NCBI GenBank assembly: GCA_002840845.1
Contig: PHCS01000004.1
Coordinates: 39,468 to 103,467 of the forward strand
Reading direction: 5' to 3'
DNA from: Betaproteobacteria bacterium HGW-Betaproteobacteria-14
GTDB lineage: Bacteria > Pseudomonadota > Gammaproteobacteria > Burkholderiales > Rhodocyclaceae
Length of the DNA stretch: 64,000 nt
Both the position numbers and the translations under genes were made by a program. The notes under the pieces were generated by a model. That model saw only the letters and a list, made by a program, of their open reading frames with translations, was not told the DNA's origin and searched no databases. Positions 1 to 9,898 of this stretch are shown one piece after another. Numbering within the stretch: position 1 is the first letter of the stretch; each line of letters opens with the position of its first letter.

Positions 1-858
1 CGCGGCGATGCGCTCCGCGAGCGGCGGGTGGGTCATGAACAGGCGCTTGAGGCCGCCCGCGCCGCCGCCGGCAATGCCGAAAGCCGCCATCTTGTCCGGC
101 AAGGGCGCCGGATGCTGTGCGCTGAGGCGCTCCAGCGCGGCGATCATGGCGCCGCGTCCGGCAAGGCGGGCGCCGCCCCGGTCGGCGCGGAACTCGCGCT
201 GGCGCGAGAACCACATGACGATGATTGAGGCGAGGATGCCAAGTATCAACTCGGCGATGATCATCGTGACGAAAAAGGCGGGGCCATGGCCGCGCTCGGT
301 CTTGAACACGACCTTGTCCACAAGGTGGCCAATGACGCGCGACAGGAACATGACGAAAGTGTTGACCACGCCCTGGATCAGCGCGAGCGTGACCATGTCG
401 CCGTTGGCGGCATGAGCCACTTCGTGGCCCAATACAGCCTCGGCTTCTTCACGCGTCATTTGCCGCAATAACCCTGTGGAGACGGCGATGAGCGAGTTGT
501 TCTTGCTCATGCCGGTGGCGAAGGCGTTGACGTCGGAAGAATCGAAAATACCGACTTCGGGCATTTTGATGCCAAGTTGCGCGGCGTACTTGCGGACTGT
601 CTCCACCAGCCAGAATTCAGTCGAATTCGACGGGGTCTCGATGACTTTCACACCCATTGCCTTTTTTGCGGTCCATTTTGAGATGGCGAGAGAAATGAAG
701 GACCCGCCAAAGCCCATCACCGCCGCGAAGATCAGCAGCGACGTCAAGTTGAGGCCCTGTTCGTTGAGGTAGGGCTCAACGCCCAGCAGGCGCATGGATA
801 TGGACAGCACCAGCACGATGGCCAGGTTGGTGCCGAGGAAGAGCAGGGTTCGTTTCAT
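1..858 (-). CDS. htpX: Membrane zinc metalloprotease HtpX (3' end beyond window)
   Basis: HtpX is an inner-membrane M48 peptidase that degrades misfolded membrane proteins together with FtsH. The visible 286 residues begin [20 protein letters not shown], a first membrane segment. A second hydrophobic segment lies near residues 40-55. The zinc site [11 protein letters not shown] lies about residues 140-150 and is followed by two more membrane segments. The family is about 285-295 residues long, so only a few C-terminal codons can be missing past position 1. It is last in a minus-strand run after purK, 52 bases downstream. A second, more distant M48 peptidase sits near 61 kb. The identification is secure; heat-shock regulation is family knowledge only. 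Confidence 0.95.
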   Translation of the reverse strand, partial: MKRTLLFLGTNLAIVLVLSISMRLLGVEPYLNEQGLNLTSLLIFAAVMGFGGSFISLAISKWTAKKAMGVKVIETPSNSTEFWLVETVRKYAAQLGIKMPEVGIFDSSDVNAFATGMSKNNSLIAVSTGLLRQMTREEAEAVLGHEVAHAANGDMVTLALIQGVVNTFVMFLSRVIGHLVDKVVFKTERGHGPAFFVTMIIAELILGILASIIVMWFSRQREFRADRGGARLAGRGAMIAALERLSAQHPAPLPDKMAAFGIAGGGAGGLKRLFMTHPPLAERIAA

Positions 859-910
859 GACAAGTTTCTCCTAGACAGTGATTCCATCGGCAGCGCTCGC
901 GGAAGCATGT

Positions 911-2056
911 TCAGCAGATGCCTATCGCGGTGCGGGCAGCCATGGCCTTTTCGCGCACTATTTCGGAATCCTCGCCGAGCACGGTGAAATGTCCCATCTT
1001 GCGCCCGGGCCGGACGCAATGCTTGCCGTAGAGATGCAGCTTGAGGTGAGAAACCGATTGCAGCTTGTGCCAATCCGGCTCCCGGGCGCAGCGTGCTCCG
1101 CCGGGATACCAGAGGTCGCCAAGGAGGTTGACCATCATCGCGGCGGAATGGTGCCCGGCATCGCCGAGGGGCAGGCCGCACAGCGCCCGTACCTGCTGCT
1201 CGTACTGGTTCGTGATGCATGCGTCGAGCGTGTAGTGGCCGGAATTATGGGGCCGGGGCGCCAATTCATTCACAAGAAGTTCGCCTTCTACGACAAAGAA
1301 CTCGACAGTCAGAGTGCCGACATAATCCATCCCGGCAGCGATGTCATGCGCGATCCCCCTGGCAGTGTCCGCCAGTCTGCCAGTAACGCCACGGGCGGGT
1401 ATGAACGAGTGATCGAGAATGCCCTGCCGATGATGGTTGAATGCCATGGGAAAGCATTCCACCTTGCCGCCTTCGTCTCGCGCCAGCACCAGGGACACTT
1501 CGCATTCGAGGGATATTTCCCGCTCCAGAACACAGGGCTCGCCGCCGAATTGCCGGAAGGCGGAGAGCGCATCGTCCTTTCCCTTGACCCGCGCCTGCCC
1601 CTTGCCGTCGTAACCGAAGCGAGCCACCTTGAGGATTCCCGGGAAGAGATCGGTTGGGGCGCTCATTGCGTCCTCTTCGCCGCAGATGCTTGCATAGGGG
1701 ACATGCGGAAAACCGCGCGATTTCAGGAACGCTTTTTCATCGCCACGGTTTTGGCAGATTGCGACCGCTTCCGGACTCGGACGAACCGGGATGTGCCGGG
1801 CCAGGTAGGACAGTGCCTGTGCCGGCACGCTCTCGAACTCCGTGGTCACCGCCGCACAGCGGTTTGCCAGGTGGTCCAGCGCGGCCTGGTCGTCATAGGA
1901 TGCGGCGACATGCTCGTCCGCGATACGCCCGGCGACACAGTCAGGGTCTGGATCGAGAACGATGACGCGGTATCCCAGTTCATGTGCGGCGATGACGAAA
2001 TAACGGCCAAGTTGCCCGCCGCCGAGCAGGCCGAGCGTGGCTGGGGGCAGGATCAT
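911..2056 (-). CDS. purK: N5-carboxyaminoimidazole ribonucleotide synthase PurK
   Basis: PurK uses ATP and bicarbonate to carboxylate aminoimidazole ribonucleotide to N5-CAIR in de novo purine synthesis. The 381-residue protein starts with the nucleotide-binding stretch [14 protein letters not shown]. It continues with an ATP-grasp core ([15 protein letters not shown] around residues 140-155, later [20 protein letters not shown]) and ends with the family's small C-terminal domain. Length is normal. The ATG overlaps the purE stop by four bases, so the two are translationally coupled and the products act in sequence. A long open frame on the opposite strand is a shadow. Confidence 0.97.
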   Translation of the reverse strand: MILPPATLGLLGGGQLGRYFVIAAHELGYRVIVLDPDPDCVAGRIADEHVAASYDDQAALDHLANRCAAVTTEFESVPAQALSYLARHIPVRPSPEAVAICQNRGDEKAFLKSRGFPHVPYASICGEEDAMSAPTDLFPGILKVARFGYDGKGQARVKGKDDALSAFRQFGGEPCVLEREISLECEVSLVLARDEGGKVECFPMAFNHHRQGILDHSFIPARGVTGRLADTARGIAHDIAAGMDYVGTLTVEFFVVEGELLVNELAPRPHNSGHYTLDACITNQYEQQVRALCGLPLGDAGHHSAAMMVNLLGDLWYPGGARCAREPDWHKLQSVSHLKLHLYGKHCVRPGRKMGHFTVLGEDSEIVREKAMAARTAIGIC

Positions 2057-2580
2057 TGCGGTTGCTGGAGGCGCATCGCCATCACCTTGTCGGCCTGGCT
2101 TTGGCGAAAACCTAGGAGCTTGTCGGCCAATGGGCCTTCGCCATCACCGTCGGCTGCGAGCATGGCGACGGCAAACAGGGCGGCGTTGGCGGCGCCGGCT
2201 TCGCCGATGGCAAAGGTCGCGACAGGGATCCCCTTGGGCATCTGGACGATGGAAAGCAGGGAATCCATGCCTTTCAGGTGTTTCGAGGGTATGGGTACGC
2301 CCAGCACCGGCACCGGGGTAATCGCAGCCAGCATGCCAGGCAGGTGGGCGGCGCCACCCGCGCCGGCGATGATGGCTCTGAGGCCCCGCTTGCGCGCATC
2401 CGAAGCGTAGTCGAACAGCAGGGCGGGCGTGCGGTGGGCTGATACGACGCGAGCCTCGTAAGACACGCCAAACTCGTCAAGCACGCTGGCAGCGGCCTGC
2501 ATCACCGGCCAGTCCGAATCCGAGCCCATCACGATGCCAATTACGGGCAAATCCCCGCTCGTTTCATCCAATTGGGACAT
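2053..2580 (-). CDS. purE: N5-carboxyaminoimidazole ribonucleotide mutase PurE
   Basis: PurE converts N5-CAIR to 4-carboxy-AIR, the step after PurK. The 175-residue protein carries the class I signature: [13 protein letters not shown] near residues 15-27, SAHRTP about residue 50, and [14 protein letters not shown] about residues 75-88. The C-terminal part beyond residue 160 is a typical short tail. It lies 13 bases downstream of the BI-1 family gene and overlaps purK by four bases, so at least purE and purK form one operon. Identification is certain from these motifs. Confidence 0.97.
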   Translation of the reverse strand: MSQLDETSGDLPVIGIVMGSDSDWPVMQAAASVLDEFGVSYEARVVSAHRTPALLFDYASDARKRGLRAIIAGAGGAAHLPGMLAAITPVPVLGVPIPSKHLKGMDSLLSIVQMPKGIPVATFAIGEAGAANAALFAVAMLAADGDGEGPLADKLLGFRQSQADKVMAMRLQQPQ

Positions 2581-2593
2581 GTGAAGCCTGTGC

Positions 2594-3283
2594 TCAGTCG
2601 TTGCCGTTGGCGAACCCCAGCAGGTGCAGCAGGCTGGTGAAGAGGTTGAAGATCGAGACGAAGAGCGTCACCGTGGCCATGATGTAGTTGGTCTCGCCGC
2701 CGTGGATGATGTTGCTGGTCTCGTAGAGGATCAGTCCCGACATGAGCAGGACGAACAGCGCGGAGACGGCCAGGGACAGGCCAGGCAGTTCGAAGAAAAT
2801 CGCGCCGAGGCCGGCAAGAAAGGCTACCAGGATTCCCGCCATCAGGAATCCGCCCATGAAACTGAAGTTCTTGCGGCTGGCGAGCGCGTAGCCCGACAGG
2901 CCGAGAAAGATCGCGCCGGTGGCGCCCATTGCGGTCATGACGGTCTGCGCCCCGTTGGGCAGCCCGAGATAGGCATTGAGGATCGGCCCCAGCGTGTAGC
3001 CCATGAAGCCGGTCAGGGCAAACACGAACAGGAGTCCCACGCCGCGGTCGCGGAACTTCGATGTCAGGTAGAGCAGTCCGAAATAGCCTCCAAGGGTCAG
3101 TATCAGGCCTGGATGGGGCAGCTTGAGGGCCATCGAGGCCCCTGCGGCGAGTGCACTGAAAACCAGCGTCATGGACAGCAACATATAGGTGTTGCGGATC
3201 ACCTTGTTGCTGGCGAGGGTCGTGGCGATTGTCTGGTCGGCATTCGCTGCCGGGACGGCGTTGGACAGGTTGCGCGTGTTCAT
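2594..3283 (-). CDS. Bax inhibitor-1 / YccA family membrane protein
   Basis: This is a hydrophobic protein of about 229 residues with seven predicted membrane segments, in the BI-1 (YbhL/YccA/TMBIM) family. Members are pH-sensitive calcium leak channels in some bacteria or modulators of FtsH; the role here is unknown. Hydrophobic stretches include [20 protein letters not shown] and [19 protein letters not shown], and the C-terminus has the family pattern [14 protein letters not shown]. Two ATGs lie six bases apart; the AGGAG at the upstream gene's end is seven bases before the second, which I choose. The first ATG overlaps the stop of the hpf-like gene. Confidence 0.9.
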   Translation of the reverse strand: MNTRNLSNAVPAANADQTIATTLASNKVIRNTYMLLSMTLVFSALAAGASMALKLPHPGLILTLGGYFGLLYLTSKFRDRGVGLLFVFALTGFMGYTLGPILNAYLGLPNGAQTVMTAMGATGAIFLGLSGYALASRKNFSFMGGFLMAGILVAFLAGLGAIFFELPGLSLAVSALFVLLMSGLILYETSNIIHGGETNYIMATVTLFVSIFNLFTSLLHLLGFANGND

Positions 3284-3285
3284 GG

Positions 3286-3678
3286 TCATTCTCCTTTCAG
3301 ATAATGGGAGCCGGGCAGGCTCGCGTGCTCAGGGCTTGGAGGGAACGCGGGTTCATGCACCTCCGTTTCAGTGAAGTTGACCTGACGCGACATGCAGCGC
3401 GCCACGCTCCGTCCGGCGCGGTTGGCGGCGCGGTCGATGGCGGCGTACAAATCGGTTTCCACGTCGTCGATCACCACATCGGGACGGCCTTTCAGCATGA
3501 CCCTGACGCGGCAGCGTTTGTCCCGGCCGCCGCGCGGACCGTTGACATCGCCCAGATGCAACGCGACCCAACGTACGTGCTCGTCCGCACGGGTCAGGGC
3601 ATAGCGCAGTCGCCGAGCGGCGTATTCGCGTATCGCCTCGGTGAGCGGGAATCCGTTCGTGCGTATGTCGATTCTCAT
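3286..3678 (-). CDS. HPF/RaiA family ribosome-associated protein
   Basis: A protein of about 130 residues starting MRIDIRTNGFPLTEAIREYA, the beta-alpha start typical of hibernation-promoting factor/RaiA proteins that bind the 30S decoding region in stationary phase. It also shows the family's ETDLYAAIDRAANRAGRSV helix. It differs from canonical HPF in its middle (GDVNGPRGGRDKRCRVRVML) and in a C-terminal tail, so it is an atypical member. A GTG three codons upstream is possible, but a GGAAAG lies at better distance from the chosen ATG. It overlaps the BI-1 gene, suggesting one stress-linked transcript. Confidence 0.82.
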   Translation of the reverse strand: MRIDIRTNGFPLTEAIREYAARRLRYALTRADEHVRWVALHLGDVNGPRGGRDKRCRVRVMLKGRPDVVIDDVETDLYAAIDRAANRAGRSVARCMSRQVNFTETEVHEPAFPPSPEHASLPGSHYLKGE

Positions 3679-3741
3679 GGCAGACACATCTTTCCGGGTT
3701 GTGGATTGGCCAATCCTAGCCGCGGATGGATGTCTTGGAAA

Positions 3742-3793
3742 TTCGAATATAATTCAACTTAAATTCGAAAAATACGAACATATACGTTAATCG
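3742..3793 (+). promoter_or_regulatory. Candidate promoter/operator of the NhaR-like gene
   Basis: The short AT-rich stretch before the regulator holds a perfect TATAAT at 3748-3753, about 40 bases before the start codon. Two TTCGAA palindromes at 3742-3747 and 3774-3779 are 32 bases apart, roughly three helical turns. Paired dyads near a LysR-type gene often mark autoregulation. No strong -35 box is visible, so promoter use is tentative. Confidence 0.35.
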
Positions 3794-4708
3794 ATGAGCG
3801 GACTGAACTACAAACATTTGCGCTACTTCTGGACGGTAGCCAAGGCCGGCGGGATTGCGCGTGCATGCGAACGCCTGCACCTGACCCCGCAAACCATCAG
3901 CGGACAACTGAGCGTCTTCGAGGCGGCGCTCGGCCACAAGCTGTTTGCGCGCACTGGCCGCCGCCTCGAACTCACCGAGGCAGGTCGCATGGTGCTCAGC
4001 TATGCCGACGAAATCTTCACAGTCGGCGAGGAACTCGAGGACGCATTGCGCCATCAAGGCGGCGGCATGCCCCTGCAGTTCAAGGTGGGCGTCGCCGATT
4101 CGGTGCCCAAGTCCGTCGCCTACCGTCTTCTGGAGCCGGCCGTTTCCCTTCCCGAGCCGCTCAGGATCCTCTGCCGCGAGGGCAAACTCGCCAGCCTCAT
4201 GGCGGACCTGGCGATCCACCGGCTTGACCTAGTCATCTCGGACGGACCCATGCCTGCGGGCATGAGTATCCGGGGATTCAATCACCTGCTGGGCGAAAGC
4301 GGACTCACTTTCTTTGCTGCGCCCTCCCTGGCGCGCAGACACAAGGGGAGGTTTCCTGGCTGCCTTGACGGGGCACCCATGCTGCTGCCTGGGGAGGAAG
4401 CGGCTGTTCGGCCCGGATTGATGAACTGGCTTGAGGGCATCGCCGTGCACCCGATAATTGTCGGCGAGTTCGACGACGGCGCATTAATGAAGGCCTTCGG
4501 GAAGGCAGGGATAGGAATCTTTGCAGCTCCGTCGGCAATTGCTGGCGAAGTGCGGCAGCAGTACGGGGTGGTGCCGATTGGCAGCACCCATGCTGTGACC
4601 GAACGGTTCTACGCGATTTCGGTGGAGCGCCGGCTGACCCATCCGGCGGTGGTGGCCATCAGTTCGGCGGCGCGCGAGGAACTGTTCGCCCGGAAGCGCA
4701 ATGGCTGA
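3794..4708 (+). CDS. nhaR: LysR-family transcriptional regulator, NhaR type
   Basis: A 304-residue LysR regulator. The N-terminal winged helix-turn-helix (LNYKHLRYFWTVAKAGGIAR, then LHLTPQTISGQLSVFEAALG) and the substrate-binding domain with a DLVISDGPMP stretch match NhaR. E. coli NhaR activates the Na+/H+ antiporter gene nhaA in response to sodium. No antiporter gene is adjacent: it stands alone, divergent from the hpf-like gene and convergent with cphA, so the target may lie elsewhere or the regulator may have another role. No clear ribosome site precedes the ATG. The family call is firm; sodium sensing is inferred from homologues. Confidence 0.85.
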   Translation: MSGLNYKHLRYFWTVAKAGGIARACERLHLTPQTISGQLSVFEAALGHKLFARTGRRLELTEAGRMVLSYADEIFTVGEELEDALRHQGGGMPLQFKVGVADSVPKSVAYRLLEPAVSLPEPLRILCREGKLASLMADLAIHRLDLVISDGPMPAGMSIRGFNHLLGESGLTFFAAPSLARRHKGRFPGCLDGAPMLLPGEEAAVRPGLMNWLEGIAVHPIIVGEFDDGALMKAFGKAGIGIFAAPSAIAGEVRQQYGVVPIGSTHAVTERFYAISVERRLTHPAVVAISSAAREELFARKRNG

Positions 4709-4787
4709 AGCGGGTTGGCGTCGAGGTATCGGGAGTCCGATTCGCGGGTCGGCGGGAACTTAGCGGCACCATGGACAAAGAAGCGCC

Positions 4788-7436
4788 TCAACCGCTTGCG
4801 GTCATCTTCCTGACAGTCGTTGTGCCTTGTGCCGGCGCCTTTGTCGGAGCGGGACGCTCGATGGGCACTTCCGCCAGGCGCCTGCCGATATGGGCTAACG
4901 CTTCCTCGACCTGATCGATCAGGATCAGGCACAGTTCTCCTGGCTGAATGCGTGCCAGGGCCGTGTCGATTGCAAGGAATTCGCCGTTGATTTCCTCGAT
5001 GGCGGTGGTGCGCTTGGCCTGCTTCAGCCCTCCGCGCAACAGCGCAAGCACTTCGCCGTCGGCGCGCCCACGCTGGCATTGGTCCTGGTATAGGATGACT
5101 TCATCGAAGGCGTCGCCGAGAATTTCAGTCTGGCGCCGAATGTCCTCGTCGCGCCGGTCGCCAGCGCCGCTGATCACGATCATGCGTCTCTCGGAAGGCA
5201 TGGCCTCGACGGCGCGGACCAAAGCCAGGATGGCGTCCGGATTGTGGCCGTAGTCCGCGATGAGCGTGCCGCCACGGTAATTGAACACATTGAAGCGGCC
5301 AGGTGCCGTATCGGCATCGCTTGAGAAAGTTTGCAGGGCGTCGCGAATGGCGCGCCAGTTGAGGCCGAGCGCCCAGCCGGCGGCAACGGACGCCATGGCA
5401 TTCTCAACCTGGAAACCGATGGTGCCTTTGCGCGTCAGCGGCGCCTCCTCCAGCGGAATGCGCTGGACGACCGTGTTCCCTTCAGCGGCTACGACGGCAT
5501 TGCCTTCGACATAAACGACGCGGTGACCTTTTGCCTTGTGCGTGGCCAGCACCGGGTGATGCCGGTCGGCAGTGAAGAAGGTGACTGCGCCGGGGCAGTT
5601 GTCCGCCATCCTCACGACATGGGGGTCGGCTGCATTGAGGACCGCCATGCCGTCCGGCGCGACGTTCTGCACGATGATGCGCTTGACAACGGCCAAGTCC
5701 TCCACCGTGGTGATGTAGTTAAGGCCAAGATGGTCGCCTACGCCGATGTTGGTGACGACGGCAACCTTGCAGCGGTCGAAAGCAAGTCCTTCGCGCAGCA
5801 TGCCGCCGCGGGCGGTTTCCAGTACGGCTGCGTCCACATCAGGATGCATCAGCACGCTGCGAGCGCTCTTCGGACCGCTGCAATCGCCAGTGTCGATGCG
5901 CCGATCGCCGATATAGACGCCATCGGTGCAGGTCATGCCGGTACGCAAACCGTCGTTGCCGAGCATGTGCGCGATCAGACGTACCGTTGTCGTCTTGCCG
6001 TTGGTTCCGGTCACGGCCACCACCGGGATGCGGCCGTCCTCTCCCTCCGGGAACATGGCTGCGATGACGGCTTCTCCGACCGCCCGACCCTTGCCGTAGG
6101 AGGGGGCCAGGTGCATACGCAGTCCGGGCGCAGCGTTGACCTCGACGATGCCGCCCCCCTGTTCTTCCAGTGGCTTCTGCACGGTCTCGCAGACGACATC
6201 GACGCCGCAGATGTCCAGGCCGATCATCTGCGCCGCCGCCACCACGCGTGCGGCGACTTCAGGATGCACTTCCTCGGTAACATCCGTGGCAGTGCCCCCG
6301 GTGGACAGGTTGGCATTGTTGCGCAGGATGACGCGTGTGCCGGGTGCAGGAATCGCGTCGGCGGTGAAGCCTTGCACGGCGAGACGGGCATGGGCGATCT
6401 CGTCGAAACGGATCTTGGTGAGCGAGGTGGCATGGCCTTCCCCGCGGCGCGGATCGCAGTTGACTTGATTGACCAGCTCGCGAATGGTATGCACGCCGTC
6501 ACCGAGCACGTGTGGCGGTTCACGCCGTGCGGCGGCGACCAGCTGGTTGCCCACCACCAGCATGCGGAAGTCGTGACCTGGCACGAAACGTTCGACCAGG
6601 ACCTCTTCGCTGATCTCGCGCGCAGCCTTGTAGGCGATCATGAGGTGTTCGCGTGACACGATGTTGACAGTGACGCCCTTGCCCTGATTGCCGTCCCGCG
6701 GCTTGACGACCACTGCTGAGCCGATTTCCTGCATGGCGGACCAGGCATCCTCGGCGTCGACGACCGGGCGGCCTTGCGGCACCGGTACGCCGGCCGCTTC
6801 GAGCAGCCGTTTGGTCAGGTCCTTGTCCTGTGCGATCGATTCGGCGATGGCGCTGGTGCGATCCATTTCGGCCGCCTGGATGCGGCGAGCCTTGCTGCCC
6901 CAGCCGAAATGAACAAGGCTGCCTTCCGTCAGGCGGCGGTAGGGAATGCTGCGGGCGACGGCGGCATGGACGATGGCACCCGTGCTCGGCCCCAGACGCA
7001 AGTCTTCGTCGAGTTCGCGCAGGCGGGACAGCGCCATGGCTAATTCGAAGGGCTCATCGGCGCGTGCGGCTTCACAAAGCTGTTGCGCCAGCTCGAGCGC
7101 AAGACGACCGATGGCCTCCTCCGTGTACTCGATGACGACCTGGAAGATGCAGTGCTCGATGGTTTGCGTCACCCGAGTGAAGGCGACCGGACAGCCAGCC
7201 TGCGCCTGCAGGCCAAGGGCCGCGTAGGCCAGTGCATGGGCCAGCGAGATTTCGCCCTCCTGGCCGACGGTACGCATCGGCCCGATGTTCGGGAAACGGG
7301 CGCGGAGCCTATCCTCGAATCCGGACAGTCTGCTGATGCAACATTCGTTATCATCGCATTGCACGACCGCCTCGATGGCGGTGTGGCGGCTCCACAAGTT
7401 GGGGCCGCGCAGTGCACGTATACGGGTGATTTCCAT
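4788..7436 (-). CDS. cphA: Cyanophycin synthetase CphA
   Basis: CphA polymerises aspartate and arginine, with ATP, into multi-L-arginyl-poly-aspartate, an insoluble nitrogen reserve. The 882-residue protein has the usual three parts: an N-terminal domain beginning with LRGPNLWSRHTAIEA; an ATP-grasp domain (DRTSAIAESIAQDKDLTKRL, KPRDGNQGKGVTV around residues 250-260); and a MurE-like ligase domain with an intact P-loop VTGTNGKTTTVR near residue 480 and ETARGGMLREGLAFDRC downstream. Length is standard. It lies 14 bases after the paralogue cphA', so both are probably cotranscribed. No cyanophycinase is in the window. Confidence 0.97.
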   Translation of the reverse strand: MEITRIRALRGPNLWSRHTAIEAVVQCDDNECCISRLSGFEDRLRARFPNIGPMRTVGQEGEISLAHALAYAALGLQAQAGCPVAFTRVTQTIEHCIFQVVIEYTEEAIGRLALELAQQLCEAARADEPFELAMALSRLRELDEDLRLGPSTGAIVHAAVARSIPYRRLTEGSLVHFGWGSKARRIQAAEMDRTSAIAESIAQDKDLTKRLLEAAGVPVPQGRPVVDAEDAWSAMQEIGSAVVVKPRDGNQGKGVTVNIVSREHLMIAYKAAREISEEVLVERFVPGHDFRMLVVGNQLVAAARREPPHVLGDGVHTIRELVNQVNCDPRRGEGHATSLTKIRFDEIAHARLAVQGFTADAIPAPGTRVILRNNANLSTGGTATDVTEEVHPEVAARVVAAAQMIGLDICGVDVVCETVQKPLEEQGGGIVEVNAAPGLRMHLAPSYGKGRAVGEAVIAAMFPEGEDGRIPVVAVTGTNGKTTTVRLIAHMLGNDGLRTGMTCTDGVYIGDRRIDTGDCSGPKSARSVLMHPDVDAAVLETARGGMLREGLAFDRCKVAVVTNIGVGDHLGLNYITTVEDLAVVKRIIVQNVAPDGMAVLNAADPHVVRMADNCPGAVTFFTADRHHPVLATHKAKGHRVVYVEGNAVVAAEGNTVVQRIPLEEAPLTRKGTIGFQVENAMASVAAGWALGLNWRAIRDALQTFSSDADTAPGRFNVFNYRGGTLIADYGHNPDAILALVRAVEAMPSERRMIVISGAGDRRDEDIRRQTEILGDAFDEVILYQDQCQRGRADGEVLALLRGGLKQAKRTTAIEEINGEFLAIDTALARIQPGELCLILIDQVEEALAHIGRRLAEVPIERPAPTKAPAQGTTTVRKMTASG

Positions 7437-7450
7437 AGTTCGGATTCCGG

Positions 7451-9664
7451 TTATTGGTTGGCGACCTTGCGCTCGCGTACGCGCGACGGCTTCTTGCCGT
7501 ACTGATCACGCACAAAAGTCTCGATGCCGACTCGTATCAACTCGATGGGAATGCCCAGGGCCGCGGCAGCGCCTATGCCAGCCAGGAGGTTTTCGAACCA
7601 CTCGGCCTCGTTCTCGCCGCCGGCTGCCGGGGAACGGGGCAATTCTGCCATCAGGGCTTCGACGCTGCCCGAGGCGAGCATGACGCGATTGTCACGCAGG
7701 AAAAGGGCGCGGCCGCCCTTGGCCCTGTGCGCGGCGATGGCAGGCAGTTCCTGGCCAAGACCGTAGAAAACCACTTCGCCATCACACAGGTCAGCCATGC
7801 GCGCGACGATCGGGTCTGCCGCATTGAGCACTGCGGTGCCCTCTGGCAGGACAATGTCTACCTGCGTGCGCAGCACATGGAACAGCTGCTCGGCATCGCG
7901 TATGTCGTGGTCGGCGAGGGTCTCCGCGCCAGAGGCATCGGTGACGATCCCAACCAGGCAACGGTCATAGGCAATGCCCTCGCCGAGGATCATGGCTGCG
8001 CTGTTCTCGAATACAGCAACTTCGACCGAGCGATTGATGAGCAGGCGCTGGCCGGCTGCCCAGGTCGCGCAATTCTTCTTCTCGACAGGGCGCTTGTCGA
8101 GGAACAGGCCATCCTGGCAGGCCAGGCCGACATGCTTGCCGGTGAGCTGAAGCAGCCAGGAAACAAGGCTGGCGACCAGGGTCGTGCCGCGGCTGCCTGC
8201 AATGCCGACGATAGGCATGCGTCCGCTTTCCCCGGGCGGGAACAAGTTGTCAACAATGGCCTGGCCGACAGGTCGCGGCTTGCCGCGGGCGGGCTTGAGA
8301 TGCATGAGCAGGCCGGGACCGGCATTCACCTCGACGATGGCTCCGCGCTGTGATTCAAGCGGACGCGAAATATCCTCGGCCACGATGTCGACTCCTGCGA
8401 TATCCAGACCGACGACACGGGCAGCCAGGGTGGCGACCTCCGCAACCTCGGGGTGGACCTCATCGGTGACGTCGTCGGCAAGTTTGCCCGTGAGGGCGAT
8501 CAATACTTTCTTGCCGGCAGGCGGAATTGACTCCGGGGTGAATCCCTGCCTTTGCAGCGTCAGCACGACTTCGGGAGCCTTGTCGAGTTGCAGAGGCTCG
8601 AGCGGGAAGGATTCGTCCTCACCGCAGCGCGGATCGGAATTGATCTGGCTGTCGATGAGCTGAACGATGTTCGCGCGGCCGTCGCCGACGACACTGGTGG
8701 TTTCCCCTCGTGCAGCGGCGACAAGCTTGCCGCCCACGACCAGCATGCGGTGCTCGATGCCGGGAATATAGCGCTCGACCAGCACCTCGCTCCCCTCGGT
8801 GAGGGCAACGTGATAGGCGGCCTCGACTTGCTCGCGCAAAGTCAGCTCCAGGGACACGCCGCGGGCATGATTCGCGTCCGTCGGCTTGACAGCCACGGGC
8901 AGGCCGATCTCCTCGGCGGCTTCCCAGGCGTCTTCCGGGCTGCTGACGATCCGGCCTTCGGGTACCGGCAGGCCGCAGGCGGAGAGCAGGCTTTTTGTCA
9001 GATCCTTGTCGCGCGAGATGCTTTCCGCGATGGCCGAGGTGGAATCCGATTCTGCGGTCCAGATGCGGCGCTGGCGGATGCCGTAGCCAAGCTGCACCAG
9101 ATTGCCCTCGTTCAGACGTATCGAAGGAATTCCGCGTTCGGTGGCGGCATCGACGATGCTGGTCGTACTTGGGCCGAGGCAAATGCGATCCGCCAGGGCG
9201 CGCAGTCTCTCGACCGTGCCGGGCACGGCGAAAGACGTGTCATTGATGGCTGCCATGAGGAGATCGCGCGCGGCGAACAGGCATTCGCGGGTCACCTGTT
9301 CCTGGCGCGAGCGGACAACCACTTTGTAGATGCCGCGTTTTGAGGTCTGGCGGGCCTTGCCGAATCCGGTGCGTTGCCCTGCAAGATTCTGCAACTCCAG
9401 GGTGACATGCTCAAGAATGTGTGCAGCCCAGGTTCCTTCGTGCAAGCGCTGCAGGAAACCTCCCCTTTCGCCCACGCTGCAGCGATGTTCGATCAGGGAG
9501 GGAAGCCAGGCGGAAAGCCTCTCGTAAAGGCCGGGGATCTTGTTGGAAGGGGCATCTTCGAGGTCGCCGATGTCGACCCAAGCCTCGATGATCGGGCGGT
9601 AAGTCCAGGTGTTCGGGCCGCGAAGCGGGGTAATACGCAGGAATTCGATGTCTTTGTATTTCAT
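7451..9664 (-). CDS. Cyanophycin synthetase paralogue CphA' with degenerate MurE-like domain
   Basis: A cyanophycin synthetase relative of 737 residues, about 145 shorter than CphA. The N-terminal domain (LRITPLRGPNTW) and the ATP-grasp part (DSTSAIAESISRDKDLTKSL) resemble CphA. The P-loop of the MurE-like domain is lost, reading GIAGSRGTTLVAS near residue 490 where CphA has GTNGKTTT, and ETARGGMLREG has become ENSAAMILGEG. The CphA C-terminal domain is missing. Ralstonia eutropha also carries cphA and cphA', and cyanobacterial CphA2 proteins with an inactive ligase domain join beta-Asp-Arg dipeptides; which applies here is open. I chose the ATG at 9664 (GGCAGG seven bases upstream) over one 25 codons earlier, because family members begin there. 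Confidence 0.9.
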   Translation of the reverse strand: MKYKDIEFLRITPLRGPNTWTYRPIIEAWVDIGDLEDAPSNKIPGLYERLSAWLPSLIEHRCSVGERGGFLQRLHEGTWAAHILEHVTLELQNLAGQRTGFGKARQTSKRGIYKVVVRSRQEQVTRECLFAARDLLMAAINDTSFAVPGTVERLRALADRICLGPSTTSIVDAATERGIPSIRLNEGNLVQLGYGIRQRRIWTAESDSTSAIAESISRDKDLTKSLLSACGLPVPEGRIVSSPEDAWEAAEEIGLPVAVKPTDANHARGVSLELTLREQVEAAYHVALTEGSEVLVERYIPGIEHRMLVVGGKLVAAARGETTSVVGDGRANIVQLIDSQINSDPRCGEDESFPLEPLQLDKAPEVVLTLQRQGFTPESIPPAGKKVLIALTGKLADDVTDEVHPEVAEVATLAARVVGLDIAGVDIVAEDISRPLESQRGAIVEVNAGPGLLMHLKPARGKPRPVGQAIVDNLFPPGESGRMPIVGIAGSRGTTLVASLVSWLLQLTGKHVGLACQDGLFLDKRPVEKKNCATWAAGQRLLINRSVEVAVFENSAAMILGEGIAYDRCLVGIVTDASGAETLADHDIRDAEQLFHVLRTQVDIVLPEGTAVLNAADPIVARMADLCDGEVVFYGLGQELPAIAAHRAKGGRALFLRDNRVMLASGSVEALMAELPRSPAAGGENEAEWFENLLAGIGAAAALGIPIELIRVGIETFVRDQYGKKPSRVRERKVANQ

Positions 9665-9898
9665 ATAACCCTGCCGCTGGATCGCTTGCCCCGGCAGGGA
9701 TTGTGTCTTGGTTGCGTTGATTAACGAGCCTTGGCGCAATAGGTTTACCTGTATTGAAAAAAGCCTGTATCCGAATCGGGCGGCTGGGGCGTTAGTCCAG
9801 CTATACTTGCCCGCACTGCCGTTGCGTCGCGGCTAGTCTAATAATGCAGAACATTCATCATTAAAACAATGAGATATAAGCAGGCCTGCGAATCCGGG

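Noticed and set aside
878..2410. 510-codon plus-strand frame opposite purK/purE
   Set aside because: It mirrors two confidently identified enzymes on the minus strand and has no recognisable domain.
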